The position numbers and the translations under genes were made by a program. Under the pieces are notes generated by a model. That model saw nothing but the letters and a program-made list of their open reading frames with translations. It was not told where the DNA came from and did no database searches. From Juglans regia (Eukaryota; Streptophyta; Magnoliopsida; Fagales; Juglandaceae), in the NCBI RefSeq assembly GCF_001411555.2, contig NC_049904.1:24937370-25001369 (forward strand): a stretch of 64,000 nucleotides of DNA, written 5' to 3'. Below, piece by piece: positions 43,615 to 56,537 of this stretch (position 1 is the first letter of the stretch; each line of letters begins with the position of its first letter).

Positions 43615-46600
43615 TCACAAGTCCGATTTCACTAAAACAGTTCGTAGACCCAGCTGTTGACACAAATAAAGTCCATCAAGCACTACTCTACACTCAGCAA
43701 TATTATTTGTAGCCTGACCACACGAATGAGCAAAACCCCTAAGAACCCGCCCATTCACATCCCCAACAACACCTCCCCCACTTGCCATCCCAGGATTTCC
43801 AAGGGAGCCACCATCTACATTGAGCTTAGAGAAGACCCCTGTCGGCAGGGCCAAGCAATCAACTTCAGATTTTTAACTATAGGCGGCACCATGAGATAGT
43901 TGAGTTCCCTCAACACTCCCAAGTCATCCACTTTAAACGTTTTCATGGACCCCGAAATATCTGCAAGCAGCCCTTTTACCATCCGAATAATGACTTTTGA
44001 TTCGAATTTTGTATTTTCCATCCGTGTCGTACATCGGGCTTTCCAAAGAGCCCAAGAAATCAATATAGGAATAATACCATGAAACCAACGAACTTGCGAG
44101 ACTAGAGAAGCCCGACACCACCATATGTTCAAAACATTTGTTCATACTTGAGTTTGAGGTAATCGGACGCCAAAAACAGCAGCAAAAAAATCCCAGACCT
44201 TCCTCGGTCCCTCCCCATCACAAAGCACATGATCCACTGTCTCAATCTTATTATCCGTACAACAATGGCATTTAGAAACAACCTGAATCCAATGCTGTTG
44301 AATAATGGTATCAACGGGAATAGCATTTTGGCATGCCCGCCAACATAAAAAAGACATTTTCTTCGGGACATGATCTTGCCAAAGCCACTTCTTCCAGGGA
44401 CAAATACTACCGCGAGCACGAATAATTTGCCAAGCCGAGTTCGTAGTAAAGGCCCCATCCACCGTATGCTTCCAAACCAGCATATCCTTACCCTCTCAAA
44501 CACAGACATTAGATAGAGTGATTTTCTGGAACATATACTCGTCAACCAATGGCCACACTTCATCATATTTCCAGCCCACCCCATCCCATAGATTCTGGAC
44601 CAACAATTTATCATTCCCCACAACCAGTAGAAAATCTACAATAGGTCTATCACCAAGCCAATTGTCATACCAAAAACTTAAGACACCCTCTCGAACTATC
44701 CATAGTGAATTTTGTAAGACCAAAGGTATCACTTGTAAAATATCTTTCCAAAAACAAGATCCCCTTGGCCTCGCACCTATTAAGGCAACCGGCTCCTCAC
44801 CCACATATTTTAGTCGGAAGAAGTAGTCGGACCAAAGAGAGCCACCTATAATTAGCTTCCAAGCAAACTTCATAAACATAGATTTCTGAATTTCCAAGAG
44901 GTCACGAATTCCCAAACCACCTTCCTCGACCGGCAAACAAATACGTTGCCAAGACACCCATTTCCTTTTATTGACATCCCCGCTCGAGCCCCATAGGAAG
45001 TTAGAAAAAATTTTCTTCAGCTTGGCCTCAATTCCTTTCGGCAAGGAAAACACAGAAAGCAAGTGGATGGGCATGCTGTTAAGTACATGCTTAATAAGGA
45101 TGAGTTTACCGCCAAAAGAGAGTAACTTGCACTTCCATCCTGCCAATTTTTTTTGCACTTTCTGTAATAAAGGCTCAAACATATGCAGCCTCTTTCTTCC
45201 TACATGAACCAGCATCCCCAAATACACACAAGGTCATGTGCCTTCAGTAAACCCCGAAATATGCTTCAGTTGTATTCTCCGATCGTATGGAATATTTAAG
45301 GAGAAAAAGATGGAGGACTCACTTAGGTTGACTAGCTGTCCCGATAAACTTCCATACTTGTGGATCACCCCCATCACATTTCGAATACAGTCATTTCCAT
45401 CATTTGCAAAAATTAGCAAATCGTCCGCATATAACAAATGCATGGTTATCGGGATTGAAAAGTATTTAACTTGCCCTGACTGAAAAGCATGGTTAAGCAG
45501 GCGCGAAAGCAACTCTTCTGACAATATGAACAAATACGGAGAGAGTGGGTCACCTTGGCGAAGTCCACGCGAAGGTTTAAAAAAACCTTTGCAACGCCCA
45601 TTTAGCATGATTGAAAAACTCGGAGAGGAAATAGAGTTAAAAATTAAGGCCCTCCATTTTTCCAAGAAGCCCAACCAACATATCCCTTCCAACAAAAAAC
45701 TCTAGTTCACTCGGTCATACGCTTTAGCTATATCAATTTTCAGCATGACATTTCCTCCTTCTAGTCTTCCGATTCATGCCATTCACAAGTTCTTGAGAAA
45801 TAGACATATTGTCAAAGATGCTTCGATCTCGAACAAACGCAGACTACTCTGCCGATACAATCTTCCCAATAATTGGTGCCAATCTAAACACCTTAATTTT
45901 GGCTATAATTTTATAAGCCATCGAACACAAACTGATAGGACAAAAGTGGCCAAAATCCTCCGGTTCATCTACCTTTGGAATCAACACAATATTAGTAGCC
46001 CTAAAAAAAGTAGTGAGAGGAATACCTTCAAAAAATTCCTTGGTCATATCAAGCAAATCTTGCTTCACAATTTCCCAAGCAAAGACAGAGAAACTTGTTG
46101 AGAACCCATCCGGCCCAGGACTGCTATCCTGGGGTATTGACCACAAGGCATCTTTAACTTCTTCTATGGATGGGACCGCGCACAGCAAAGAATTTTCATT
46201 CTCAGTAACCATTGGAGACAACAATTGAAAACTTTCATCATGAGTTTCAACTAGTGCCGCCGAGAGCAAGTCTTGAAAGAAAACCACTGCCGCATCATGA
46301 ACTTCTTCCGCCGAACGTAACAATGATCCATCCCGAAGCTTTATAAAATCAATGACTTTACTCTTTTTTCTTTCAATACATAGGGAAGCATAGAAGAAAA
46401 CTGAATTCAAATCACCTTCAGTTAGCCATTTGATACGTGATTTCTGACATCCCAAAATCTCCTCCCGATGAAGCCATTGGAGGTGTCGCTGCTTACAGCA
46501 GAAGTTCATTCTCCCGATCTTGGGAAAATTAAGCACTAAGAACTTCTTCAAGCTCCATGATACGGGATTCAAGGCCTTTAATTTCCAACTCCACTCTCCC

Positions 46601-47386
46601 GAACGTCTTTGTATTCCACCTTCTCAGCATCTTCTTTAGACATTTTAATTTATAACTCACCCTCACCATAGCACAACCTTCAACCTCTTGATTCCAACAC
46701 TCCCAGATCAAAGGTAAGAACCCTTCATGAGTCCCCCACATACGTTGGAACCGAAAATACTGGATCCCACCCCTTCTTTCCCTATCCAAGAAAATCAACA
46801 TAGGGCAATGGTCCGAAGAAGTTCTCGGAAGGTACTCCATACGTGCATCCTTAAAAACATTAAGAAACAGAGAATTGACCAAAATCCTATCCAGTCTAGC
46901 CCAAATCCTTCTCCCCTCGAGCCTGCCATTGCACCCAGAAAGTTTGTCCCCTAGAAGGCAATTCTAAAAGCCCACAATCATGAAACAAGTGTTGAATTCT
47001 TCTTTTGCCCGAGCTGCACTCAACAGACCTCCCACATTTTCTTCATCATAGCGGACAATATTAAATCCGCCCCCAACAAAGCACGGCCAACCACCTGCAT
47101 CGAGAGCACACAAGTGCTCCCACAACTCCCTGTGCTTCCTCTTAAAACAACTAGCATAAACTATAGACAGCAAGACTCGCGCACTACCTCTAGCGAACCA
47201 GCCAGACAAAACTTGGTCAGACATGGAAATGAAATCGAAGTTCAGACTAGCATCCCAAAACAGCCACACTTTGCCCCCTACTACAGCATTATCCACAAAA
47301 TTTGGCAGGTTAAACCACCTAGCCCATCGCCGACATCTACTCTTCGACGATCGAATACCTCGAATATTCCATATAAGTATCTGCAT
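43615..47386 (-). pseudogene. LINE-C ORF2 relic: endonuclease, RT, RNase H
   Basis: Pieces on the - strand in order: endonuclease start (47386 downward, MQILIWNIRGIRSSKSRCRRW, then GGKVWLFWD) lacking the catalytic-Glu segment usually found between these strings, so an internal deletion is likely; RT ([46 protein letters not shown], catalytic LLYADDLLIF); zinc-binding RT part (HCCTDNKIETVDHVLC); and RNase H (LNVDGGSLGNPGMASGGGV, NNIAECRVVLDGL). Stops and frameshifts separate at least seven fragments. It is dead. Confidence 0.85.
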
Positions 47387-47393
47387 AGATAAA

Positions 47394-48799
47394 CTAAAGA
47401 ATTTTTTTGGATTGAGTCCTCCTCTCCAAGATTCTCAACTTCCCCATCTTAATCACGCCTTGTAATTTTTTCAAAGGAATATTCAACTCTGAATCCGAGT
47501 CAAAACACTTGCTTGCAAAATCTGTGTCCGCCCCTTCTTCGGGTTTGCCCTCAGACAAGGAACACTTGTTAGTGCCCCCCTCTTCAACTCCCATCATTGC
47601 GAACTCAAATTCCAACACCTCATCCACCAATTTCAGTGAACTATGGGGTGTATCTTTCACGACCTCCACTTCTAGCGATTCCTCACTATCCAAGATCTCT
47701 TCAGTCAATTCAAACCAATTGTTCGAGACTTTCTAAGTTAAAAGCCCATTGCCCACTGCCCTCCGCCGTAACACGCCCCCCAGGCAAGGCGATATCAGCA
47801 CCTACAAATCCAACACCAAGTTTCTCCTCAAATTGTTTGTTGGTAAGAGCCTCACCCTCTAAGTCCACATAAAAAGTCTCTAATGCTGCGAACGACGGTT
47901 AATTCCGTTCAAAATATTTGCTCGACGACTGACTAAAAAAAACTCCTTTACATTCATCACCTCTAGTGCCGAGGCTTCCGCATTTTTATTCCCAACCACC
48001 TTCCACTGGCCCCTAGTCTTCTCACGTCCCCCACCTTCAATCACACCAACCCCTACTCCATTTGTATCCAACTGATTACGCCTACTACACCCACCCTCCT
48101 CATGCCCCTGCTTTCGACATAATCCACAAAACAGAGGGAGAGATTCCAAGATTACCTCCTGATGAAGGCTACTTGCATGTCCTGGAACCCCCAATCAGAA
48201 GGCCCGTTTCACAGGTTTGGAAACATCCACCTCAATGCAGATGCGTGCCGCCTCAGGCCGTGTTACACACGCCGTCGCGTTGTCACGTTTCAAGAAACGT
48301 CCAAATCCTCCACCAATCGACCTCAACATAGACTCGTGAAAGTAGTTCGGGGGCAACCTCGAAAGAGATAACCACACTGGGACCCAAGAGGAGTGAACTC
48401 TGGTGTCCAATGGAACACCCGATAGGATACCCCTGCAATCTCAGCATTTCCCCTAGCCATGGCTGCAATGAAATCATCTTCATTCAACAGTCGGACGAGC
48501 ACATTTCGAGGGTTCCGTAGCTGACCAACAACAGGCACAACACGTAGCCCCCAACTGGATTTGATGAAGCCCCGAACTAAATCGAGCGAAGGTCTCCTCT
48601 GCAAGAACTTTAGCACAACAGAGAACCGAAATGGTTCTACTGATTGCTTTACTTCTGCCCTGGAGAAGGTGAAAAACATCTCCCCATCCGAAAATTTTGG
48701 GTCTCTAAAGGGGATCTCCACCTCGAGTAGAACTTGAGGCCGATCCATCACAATGTCTGCAAAAATCCTACCAAAGCCGTTCTGCGGTGCTCCTCCCAC
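47394..48799 (-). pseudogene. LINE-C ORF1 relic: DUF4283 plus CCHC knuckle
   Basis: On the - strand from 48799: a DUF4283-like domain (VLVRLLNEDDFIAAMARG, then after a frameshift VWLSLSRLPPNYF), a stop at 48195-48197, then a zinc knuckle of CX2CX4HX4C form (CGLCRKQGHEEGGC), and an acidic tail ending at 47394. This is the usual ORF1 layout of plant L1 elements. The ORF1 stop and the ORF2 ATG (47386) are several bases apart, not overlapping as in LINE-A and LINE-B. Confidence 0.8.
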
Positions 48800-49377
48800 T
48801 CGGCGTTCCGGATTCGCCGCCGTCTATTGTCCCGTACCCTGCAAAGGGCCTCTCTTCCCACTCCCTGAAGCCGCAAGGGCAGAGGCAAAGTCCATCGCTG
48901 CCTAGAGCGGATTTTCACCGTGTCTGAGAGAATCCAAACAAATAAGAGCAAAAACAATCGGAACCTAATAAATACCAAGAATCGGGCCGCGTGTCTCAAA
49001 AAATCGAATCCATGAAAAGAGATTAATGGGTCCCGAAAAGTAGGTGTAGGACGATAGTCTGAAAGGGGTTTCGAAGGAATAACACAACCTGGAAATAATT
49101 CAACAACGAAAGGGAATCGAATCGTAGCGCAGGGAGAGAGAGAGAGAGGTTGGGTACGACAAAAAGGAGGCCACTTCTGGTCTCAAACCCGTGTGGGTGT
49201 CTCTATCTCTGTGCGACCGTCCAATGGGAAATGTACTTATTTTTAGTGTCCGTATGTTGTAGGGAAGAAGAGACAAGGTGTGTGCATACACATGTCTGGG
49301 GTTGGTGAGATGAAGCGATTGTACACCCACTATCATCTGGATCTACCCCCGCGAAGTTTTGGGACAGTGAAACCTTT

Positions 49378-50075
49378 AGTATCAAATATGGGCAGATGGT
49401 TTTCATTATAAACTGATGTAGTTTCATCAGATATGCAAAAAACCCTATATTCTTTTTTTATCAGATTAACATTAAGAGTATTCAATTGATATAAGAGATG
49501 GACATTCCCCTATATAAAGGGGTTAAAAACTTGATTGATTAAGTGGTGCCATGTGCGTCAATATAAAGGGGTCTAACTGAGCCATGGATATTTATGACTT
49601 CATCTCCCTATTAGAGATGGACTGTCTAAACCCCTATACATGTGGTTATCTACTCTCATAATTACATTTAGCTTCATCTCTTCTAGGCAAATGGTGCTAA
49701 GAGCACATAATGCTGTCACTCTTTCTCTACAGGAACTACTGCTTCCAAAAGATTGAGTTTCCCCAGGCAGTAGACATCAAAGCTTGATAATGTTGATCTG
49801 AACTACATACAAATTAAAAAAAGCTTGAGAAACTGATTTGAGAGTTTTCATTATCTGTTGTTAAATTCTTCACAAAAATACTGGAAAAGACATACTAAAA
49901 AAGGGGAACAACAATTTAAATTAATATCCTTTTGTTTTCACTTCCAGAAAATCATCAATTACTTTGATCACTTTTATCAACCTCAATTGTTGGAAAAGAG
50001 AAAAATAACGAAAACAGATCCATAAAAGCTAAAAGCTAAAAAAAAAAGACCATGCTGACCTTTAAACCTATCCTT
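49378..50075. other. Non-coding stretch between LINE-C and LINE-D
   Basis: AT-rich sequence with short words such as CCCCTATA and AGAGATGGAC repeated in direct and inverse orientation (49,490-49,650), suggesting a small decayed element. No gene was recognised. Confidence 0.45.
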
Positions 50076-50092
50076 AAGTTCTTTAAAAAAAG

Positions 50093-51472
50093 TAGAGAGG
50101 AGACTAGCAGGGTGGAAGAGAATGTATTTGACTAAAGGGGGCCGGATCACATTAATCAAAAGTAAACTTTCTAACCTACCCACTTACTTTTTATCATTAT
50201 TCCCTTAACCAACAAGTGTGGCAGGTCGACTCTAGAAATTACAGAGAGATTTTCTGTGGGGGGGCTTAGGAGATGAGTTCAAATTCCACTTAATTAAGTG
50301 GGAGATAGTATGTCGTCCTATCTCCAATGGCGGTTTGGGTGTCAGAAATTTGAGGTTGTTTAACCGGGCATTACTTGGCAAATGGTTGTGGCGATATACT
50401 AAGGAACCAGAAGCCTTATTTAAGACTGTGATCGAGAGCAAATATGGTGTTTTAGGGGAGGAGTGATGTACTAGAGAAGTTAGAGGAGCATCTGGAATGG
50501 GGCTATGGAAACATATTAGAAGAGGATGAGAGGTCTTCCATCGTCACACTAGATTGCAATTAGGGACAGGCTCCAAGATCAGATTTTGGAAGGATGCTTG
50601 GTGTAGTAACAGTGTTCTACAAGATCTGTTTCCGTCTCTTTTCTTGATTGCAAGTATCAAAGAGGCCACAGTGGCGGAGGTTATGGAAGTCTCAGGTAGG
50701 AACATTCATTGGAACATCAATTTCAACCAAGCGGCACAGGATTGGGAGATGGAGAGTTTTGTTGATTTTTATAGCCTCCTATATTCTGTTCGTCCAAACA
50801 TCCAGCAGGAAGATGGGTTGTGGTGGTGTCCTGCAAGGAAAGGGGTGTTTTCTGTTTGCTCTTTCTATAAGGTTCGCACACAAGTTCCAGAGATACAGTT
50901 TCCCTGGAGAAGGCTTTGGGGTCATAACGCTCCTCCCAAAGCCTCTTTCTTTATGTGGGCAGCGTCGCTGTGCTAGATTCTCACCACGGATAATCTAAGA
51001 AAGAGGAGGATAATTATTGCCGACTGGTGTTGTACGTATAAAAGCGGGAGTGAGTCGGTGAATCATTTACTTTTACACTGTGAGATAGCCAGGACTCTTT
51101 GGGACGAGGTGTTTAAAAAAATAGAGTTAACATGGGTTATGCCAGAAACAGTTTTGGATGTATTGGCTTGCTAGACTTCGATTCGTTGGGTGAGACAGAT
51201 CAAAGCAGTTTGGAAGATGATCTCTATCTGTATTATGTGGTGTCTATGGCAGGAGCGCAATGAGAGGACATTTGAAGACAAAGAGAGATCTTTGGAGGAG
51301 CTAAAATTGTTTTTCTTTAGGACTCTTTGTACTTTGGCCATTGCCATAGACTTTAATGGCATGGACCTTCATGATTTCCTAGTTTCTAATGTGCCTACAT
51401 AATTAGGGCATTTTCTCTGTATTTTGACACTTGGTAATTTAATAAATTCTTGTTTTACTTATCAAAAAAAAA
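50093..51472 (+). mobile_element. 5'-truncated LINE (LINE-D) of the LINE-A/B family
   Basis: A 1.38-kb fragment covering only the C-terminal part of ORF2 and the 3' UTR, with the 17-bp TSD AAGTTCTTTAAAAAAAG at 50076-50092 and 51473-51489. It starts at a point equal to about 21,996 of LINE-B and ends TTACTTATC plus poly(A). Coding signs: [15 protein letters not shown] start, RFWKDAWC, zinc-binding block relic ([11 protein letters not shown]), then FNGMDLHDFLVS. Several stops are present, so it is a pseudogene. Its sequence is closer to LINE-B than to LINE-A. Confidence 0.9.
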
Positions 51473-51489
51473 AAGTTCTTTAAAAAAAG

Positions 51490-51717
51490 GAAACAGATCG
51501 AAGAAAATAATCCTTTCGAGGATGTGGGTTTAAGAAAAGAATCTTAATGCCACTTTCATTGCTCTCGTCCCCAGGAAACCTTGGGCTTCAGAGTTAAAGG
51601 ACTTTTGATCTATTAGTCTTGTGAGGAGGGTTACAAGATAATATCGAACGTTCTTGCTAATTGTAAGAGCAAGGTGATTGAGCAAATCATCTCTAAGCCC
51701 TTAAATGCATTTGTTCG
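51490..51717 (+). mobile_element. Old LINE reverse-transcriptase relic
   Basis: About 230 bp that, with a stop and a frameshift, spells RT pieces: LNATFIALVPRKPW, SELKDF, KIISNVLANC, IEQIISKPLNAFV. These match the LINE-A RT segment about 8,630-8,800. It breaks off exactly where the LTR-like sequence begins with TG. Confidence 0.7.
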
Positions 51718-52696
51718 TGTTAGAAATCCTAGATCAAAGTATACAGCGGAAGCGATATTACCTCATTGGCAAATCATAAATCTAGTGCAGTTAATCCGAA
51801 ATTCTCCATCGTAGTTGTTGTTAATCCGAAATTCTCTTGTATCAATAGTGGAGTGTGCTACATGGTAATAGCAGAGCAACACTCACAAATTCCACAGTCT
51901 AGATGTCGGGACTAGAAAGAATTCTTTTGAGAGAGAGATCATTTTCTATTTTCTTCCACACACCCACTTCTCATCCAAAGTGAAGGGGGGGGCTATATAA
52001 ATAACCCCTCTAAGTCTAACCCTCGGCTGGCCATTAAGCACCACCCATCAAGGCTCATGAAGTGGCTTATAACCCCCAAGAGAAGGGAAAGGGGTGCCCA
52101 CCACTTACATCTCTCACCTGCACATAGTGGGCAAGACCCCAGGTCTCCATCTCTCAATATATTCTCAATCTTGTTTATACTAGCAAATAGGTTGTGTGAC
52201 CATCGAGCACAGCTGTAAAAGAAAAATGAGAACACTACCAAATCTCTCTAAGAGAAGACCAGCATAACATCCCTAAAAGTATCTTGTTATGCCCCAACTC
52301 ATTTGGTCGCATCAGAGTGAGAATCCCTTATCCCTCTCGAGTCCAAATGACTCAGAACAATGTTCAATCTCCATAAAACATAATGTACTCACAGATATGT
52401 CGCAACTTCCAAGAAGCAACATAATTTGTCGGCAGTGAGTACACACCAATATCGATGTGTTACCAAATAGTCTTCCCTTCGCCTCATGTCATTTAGTTTC
52501 AGTCCAATCGCTTTCCCAGCAATGCTTCTTAAGACCGCATCACTCATGGTCATAGATAACATGCCAAAGTGGTAGTCACTAAAACATCAACCTCGTAACA
52601 TAGTCAAAAGTCTCCTAAGGGCATAAATAAATTAAGGTAATCAATTATGACCTACAAGACTCATACGTTAAGAAAGCAATGATCCATTCACTCACC
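51718..52696. mobile_element. Probable LTR-type sequence cut off by the gap
   Basis: The sequence starts with TGTTAGAAATCC directly inside the RT relic, as an LTR insertion would. It is non-coding, moderately GC-balanced and has a TATAAATAA-like word (about 51,996). No PBS, second LTR or protein is visible before the gap, so the call rests on the junction and general look. Confidence 0.35.
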
Positions 52697-52796
52697 NNNN
52701 NNNNNNNNNNNNNNNNNNNNNNNNNNNNNNNNNNNNNNNNNNNNNNNNNNNNNNNNNNNNNNNNNNNNNNNNNNNNNNNNNNNNNNNNNNNNNNNN
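52697..52796. other. Scaffold gap of 100 N
   Basis: Exactly 100 N, the usual placeholder for a gap of unknown size. Confidence 0.99.
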
Positions 52797-53045
52797 ATTT
52801 ATATATATTAAATAAATATATTGTATATAAATATACACAATTTATAAAAGACTTAAAATTATATTCAAGTCATTGGATTGCTTTGGCCTCCTATATAAAG
52901 ATTGGCCTAGGAGGCCAAATCAATCCAAAATCTAACTCTAATGAGTTTATATTTTTTTTATATTTATAAATTTTAATTTATTATTTAAATTATATTATAA
53001 TTTTGATCTAAAAAAATATTTTTAGACTAAAAATTTTTTTTTTTT

Positions 53046-53230
53046 AATATTATGGCGGGGGGCGGGGCGGATGGGGGTTTTTCCCCCGCCCCCCGGCACC
53101 GGGGCGGGGGACCCCGCCCCCGCCTCCCGGGGGCGGGGTGCGGGGGAAAAACCCCCATCACCCGCATGGTGCGGGGCGGGGGGCGGGGAGGGGGTGCCCC
53201 CGCCCCGCACCATGCGGGTAGCACCCCTAG
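53046..53230. mobile_element. GC-rich inverted-repeat element, second copy
   Basis: Same as 39,741-39,922 but with CACCATGCGGG in place of CATGCGGG near the right end, a 3-bp insertion. Confidence 0.45.
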
Positions 53231-53554
53231 CAAGTAGAGTGGACAAAATAGCATTTTTCTAAAAATAAATAATGTTCTGTATCGGTCTATCCTCAACTTG
53301 ATCATCCCGTTCATCATCGTTTACACTAGCTAGTCACTGTATCATATTTTAAATAGTTTCTCATTTAAATATTAATAAATCTATACATGAAACAGTTTAA
53401 AATATATCGTATTAATTAATTAATTAATTAATATGTTAAGGAGGATAACATTTATATTAAAGATAAAAGAGTAGCATTCCCCGCCTTTGGTACTCCTAAT
53501 AATTGTCAATTGATCTCAAACTGGAAATTAAAATGTGTTTTTACGTTTGTTCAG

Positions 53555-54933
53555 GTGGATCATTTGCGTACCTGAGGGTAGAGCTGGGCGACTTCATGGC
53601 CTTCATTGCCGCCGGCAACATCCTACTCGAGTACGTGATCGGCGGAGCAGCTGTCGCCCGTTCCTGGACATCCTACTTCGCTACTCTCTGCAACCACCAG
53701 CCTAACGATTTCCGCTTAGTCGCCCATGGTCTCTCTACCGACTACAGATATCTCGACCCCATAGCCGTTGTCGTCATCGCCGTCATCTGCATCCTTGCAG
53801 TCCTCAGCACCAAGGGCTCCTCGCGTTTCAATTACGTAGCCTCCATCTTCCACATTGCCGTCATTCTCTTCATCATCGTTGCGGGCCTAATGAAAGCTGA
53901 TACCAAGAATTACTCCTCGTTTTCTCCTTATGGTGCCCGCGGCATCTTCCAGGCCTCGGCTGTGCTTTTCTTTGCTTATGTTGGATTTGATGCGGTCTCA
54001 ACCATGGCGGAGGAGACAAAGAACCCTGGTCGGGACATCCCTATTGGTCTGGTTGGCTCAATGGCGATTACTACATTGGCGTATTGCTTGCTAGCCGTGA
54101 CGCTGTGCCTCATGCAGTCGTACAAAGATATTAACGAAGATGCTCCATTTTCGGTCGCATTCGAAGCTGTGGGGATGAGATGGGCTAAGTACATAGTTGC
54201 AGCAGGTGCACTCAAGGGCATGACAACCGTTCTGCTGGTGGGAGCAGTGGGTCAGGCTCGATATCTCACGCATATTGCACGCACCCACATGTTGCCACCA
54301 TGGCTCGCCCATGTCAATGAAAAGACCGGGACTCCCGTCAATGCCACAGTGGTGATGCTTGCAGCCACTGCCATCATTGCCTTCTTCACAAAGCTTGAGA
54401 TTCTCTCCAACCTGCTCTCCATCTCCACACTATTCATTTTCATGCTAGTGGCCTTTGCCCTCATTGTTCGCCGATATTATGCTAGTGGGGTGACAACACC
54501 AGCTAATCGTATCAAACTCTCCGTGTTTCTCCTGCTTATACTTGTATCCTCGATTGCAACTGCTGCATATTGGGCAACTTCTCCTGATGGTTGGATCGGA
54601 TACGCAATAACTGGGCCAATTTGGTTGGTCGGAACCGTGGGGCTTTGGCTTTTCGTCCCACAGGCAAGGGAACCAAAGATTTGGGGGGTGCCGTTGGTGC
54701 CATGGCTACCGTCATTGTCGATCGCAATTAATATCTTCCTTCTTGGGTCAATAGATAAAGCATCGTTCACAAGGTTCGGCGTATGGACATTGGTCATCTT
54801 GGTCTACTATTTCCTTCTTGGATTGCATGCTTCCTATGACACAGCCAAGGAAGCTAGCAATAACGGCTCGCAGTGGAAGAATGCTGAAGAGGGGGCGGTG
54901 CCTTCCGGGACTAGTTCAGGGTTATCAGGATAG
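53555..54933 (+). pseudogene. Second copy of CAT1 exon 2, no exon 1
   Basis: Base-for-base match to 40247-41625 as far as read, preceded by the same acceptor (GTTCAG). Exon 1 (the first 137 codons, with the first membrane segments) is absent, because the repeat starts inside the intron right after the gap. As assembled it is a promoterless, startless gene piece. If the gap hides a full duplicate it could be a third CAT gene; if the contig is an unmerged overlap, it is not a separate gene at all. Confidence 0.85.
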
Positions 54934-55582
54934 ATCCAACGCATTTTAGAGAAGTTCCTATTAAATAGGTGTCATGTTAGTGTGTAATTGTGTTCATATT
55001 ATGGTCATTCTGGGTGTTTCATAACATAGTTTTGGTTTAGACCGTGTGTTTAATTTGTTGTTCATGAAGGAAATATGGTCTCTTTCCACAGGTTTCTTTG
55101 TAAATAAATTATTTTAAGAGCTAGATTCATACTCTACTTCACCATAGAGAAAAGATTGGTCTCCCAGTCCCTTCTCCATCAGTCACAATATTCCATGTTG
55201 CCTCTTAAGTCCTTGCTCCCTCGTTTGAGGGGCCCATCTTATTTGAGCTGCAATGCCAACCTACTAAAATTGTCTGAGACTACATTCACCATATATAAAT
55301 GCGTACAAGTGTCGGAACAAAATAAAAAATAAAAAATGAACATCTAGGGCAAATAGCTTAACAATAATATAATTGAAACAGTAATAGACAATGATTGTGA
55401 GAACAACTATCCATTGACCACAGCACAACACTTCTTATAAGAAAAAGTAACAATGTTGGAAGGAAAACAAGCATTGATGATGCTAAAATGGAAGAGAGAA
55501 AAAGAAGGACGATGACATGCACGTCTCAAAACCTATAGATTTATATATTTTCAATGATTCACTTTACACTTCTTAACTATAA
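54934..55582. other. Spacer, second copy of 41,626-42,274
   Basis: Contains the C/G difference at 55276 and nothing else of note. Confidence 0.6.
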
Positions 55583-56387
55583 TTATGTTTCTATTTTGAG
55601 GAGAGAATTGAGAGATGTACTATTGAATCTCTGAGCAAAGCCTCGGATCACAAGCACTATAACATCGCGGAGGTGCCGGGACTGCACCATCAAGTCTACT
55701 TCATTATTACTGTCCACTACAATTCTAAGCCGATGTTGGTCACTTCGGAAAAGCTCCACCTGATACATCACTAAACCTTAGATTGCCAGAGTATTTAGGT
55801 TAATTATCCAAAAAAAATGCAGATGTAAATATGTCAGTTAAACATTAATTATCAAACCTATACAACAAAACTAAGTCTTGAAATTTGGGTCAACAACGGA
55901 TCATTTTGGCAACTTGCCGATTAGCCCCACGTACCATTTTCTGCCTCTCTACCTTATCTAAATTCCCAAGAAAGATAATCTTCTATATATATGAAATCTT
56001 GATTTAATGCTTAAAATTATTTAGTAAACAAGCAAGTAGAATAATAGAATTATAAAAAAAAGGTCTATGCCAATTGACAAAATACACTGCATGAGAATTT
56101 GAAGTATCTAGAGATTAGATACAAACTTACATGGAAAGGAGGTGCATAACTTCCACGAATTTCAGTTGTTGGGAAAGAAGTTTTAGACCCTGGCTTTACA
56201 ACCTTGACTCTTTTTCTATTAACTTCTAGGACTCTCCTCTCGAGACTCCCCACTGAAGGTACCTGCAACATTACAACAGAAATAGTTGATGTTAATCGTC
56301 TCAGCATATCATATAAATAGAGAAGAAATGTACAAAGAGAACAACGAAAGAAACCTTTTTAGAAGATCGATCCTTGTCACACAATGC
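55583..56387 (-). CDS. Unrecognised gene 3' end, second copy
   Basis: Same three exons as at 42275-43079: 56387-56355, 56262-56131 and 55759-55583 on the - strand, with identical splice sites and protein. Function is not recognised. Whether it is a second gene depends on the status of the repeat. Confidence 0.5.
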
Positions 56388-56537
56388 CTGTTTCCGAAGA
56401 GGCCAACAGTGAGATATGGAAAACAAAAAACTATTAAAGCCAGAGTTGGCAATAAAGGAAAAATGAAAATTACAATCGATCTAACAAAATTTGATACTTG
56501 TGCTTTATTGTTCTCATCTAAGGACAGTGAAACCTTT

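Larger units (their letters stand above)
43230..49361 (-). mobile_element. Decayed L1-type LINE (LINE-C), different lineage
   Basis: A 6.1-kb non-LTR element on the - strand. The 16-bp TSD GGACAGTGAAACCTTT is seen at 43214-43229 and 49362-49377. The low-coordinate end is the 3' end: a poly(T) on the + strand, preceded in element sense by a T-run, one G and the A-run. ORF1 relics (47394-48799) have DUF4283-like and CCHC parts. ORF2 relics (43615-47386) have endonuclease, RT, zinc-binding RT and RNase H parts. The RNase H tail and zinc-knuckle ORF1 separate it from LINE-A, B and D. It sits upstream of the known exons of the - strand gene, possibly inside one of its introns, in the same orientation. 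Confidence 0.9.

Noticed and set aside
49727..49782. On the - strand, a short kinase-like string (FDVYCLGKL)
   Set aside because: Too short, no neighbouring kinase motifs, and no in-frame continuation.
52679..52969. Open frame crossing the N gap
   Set aside because: It exists only because N positions hide stops; both sides are non-coding.
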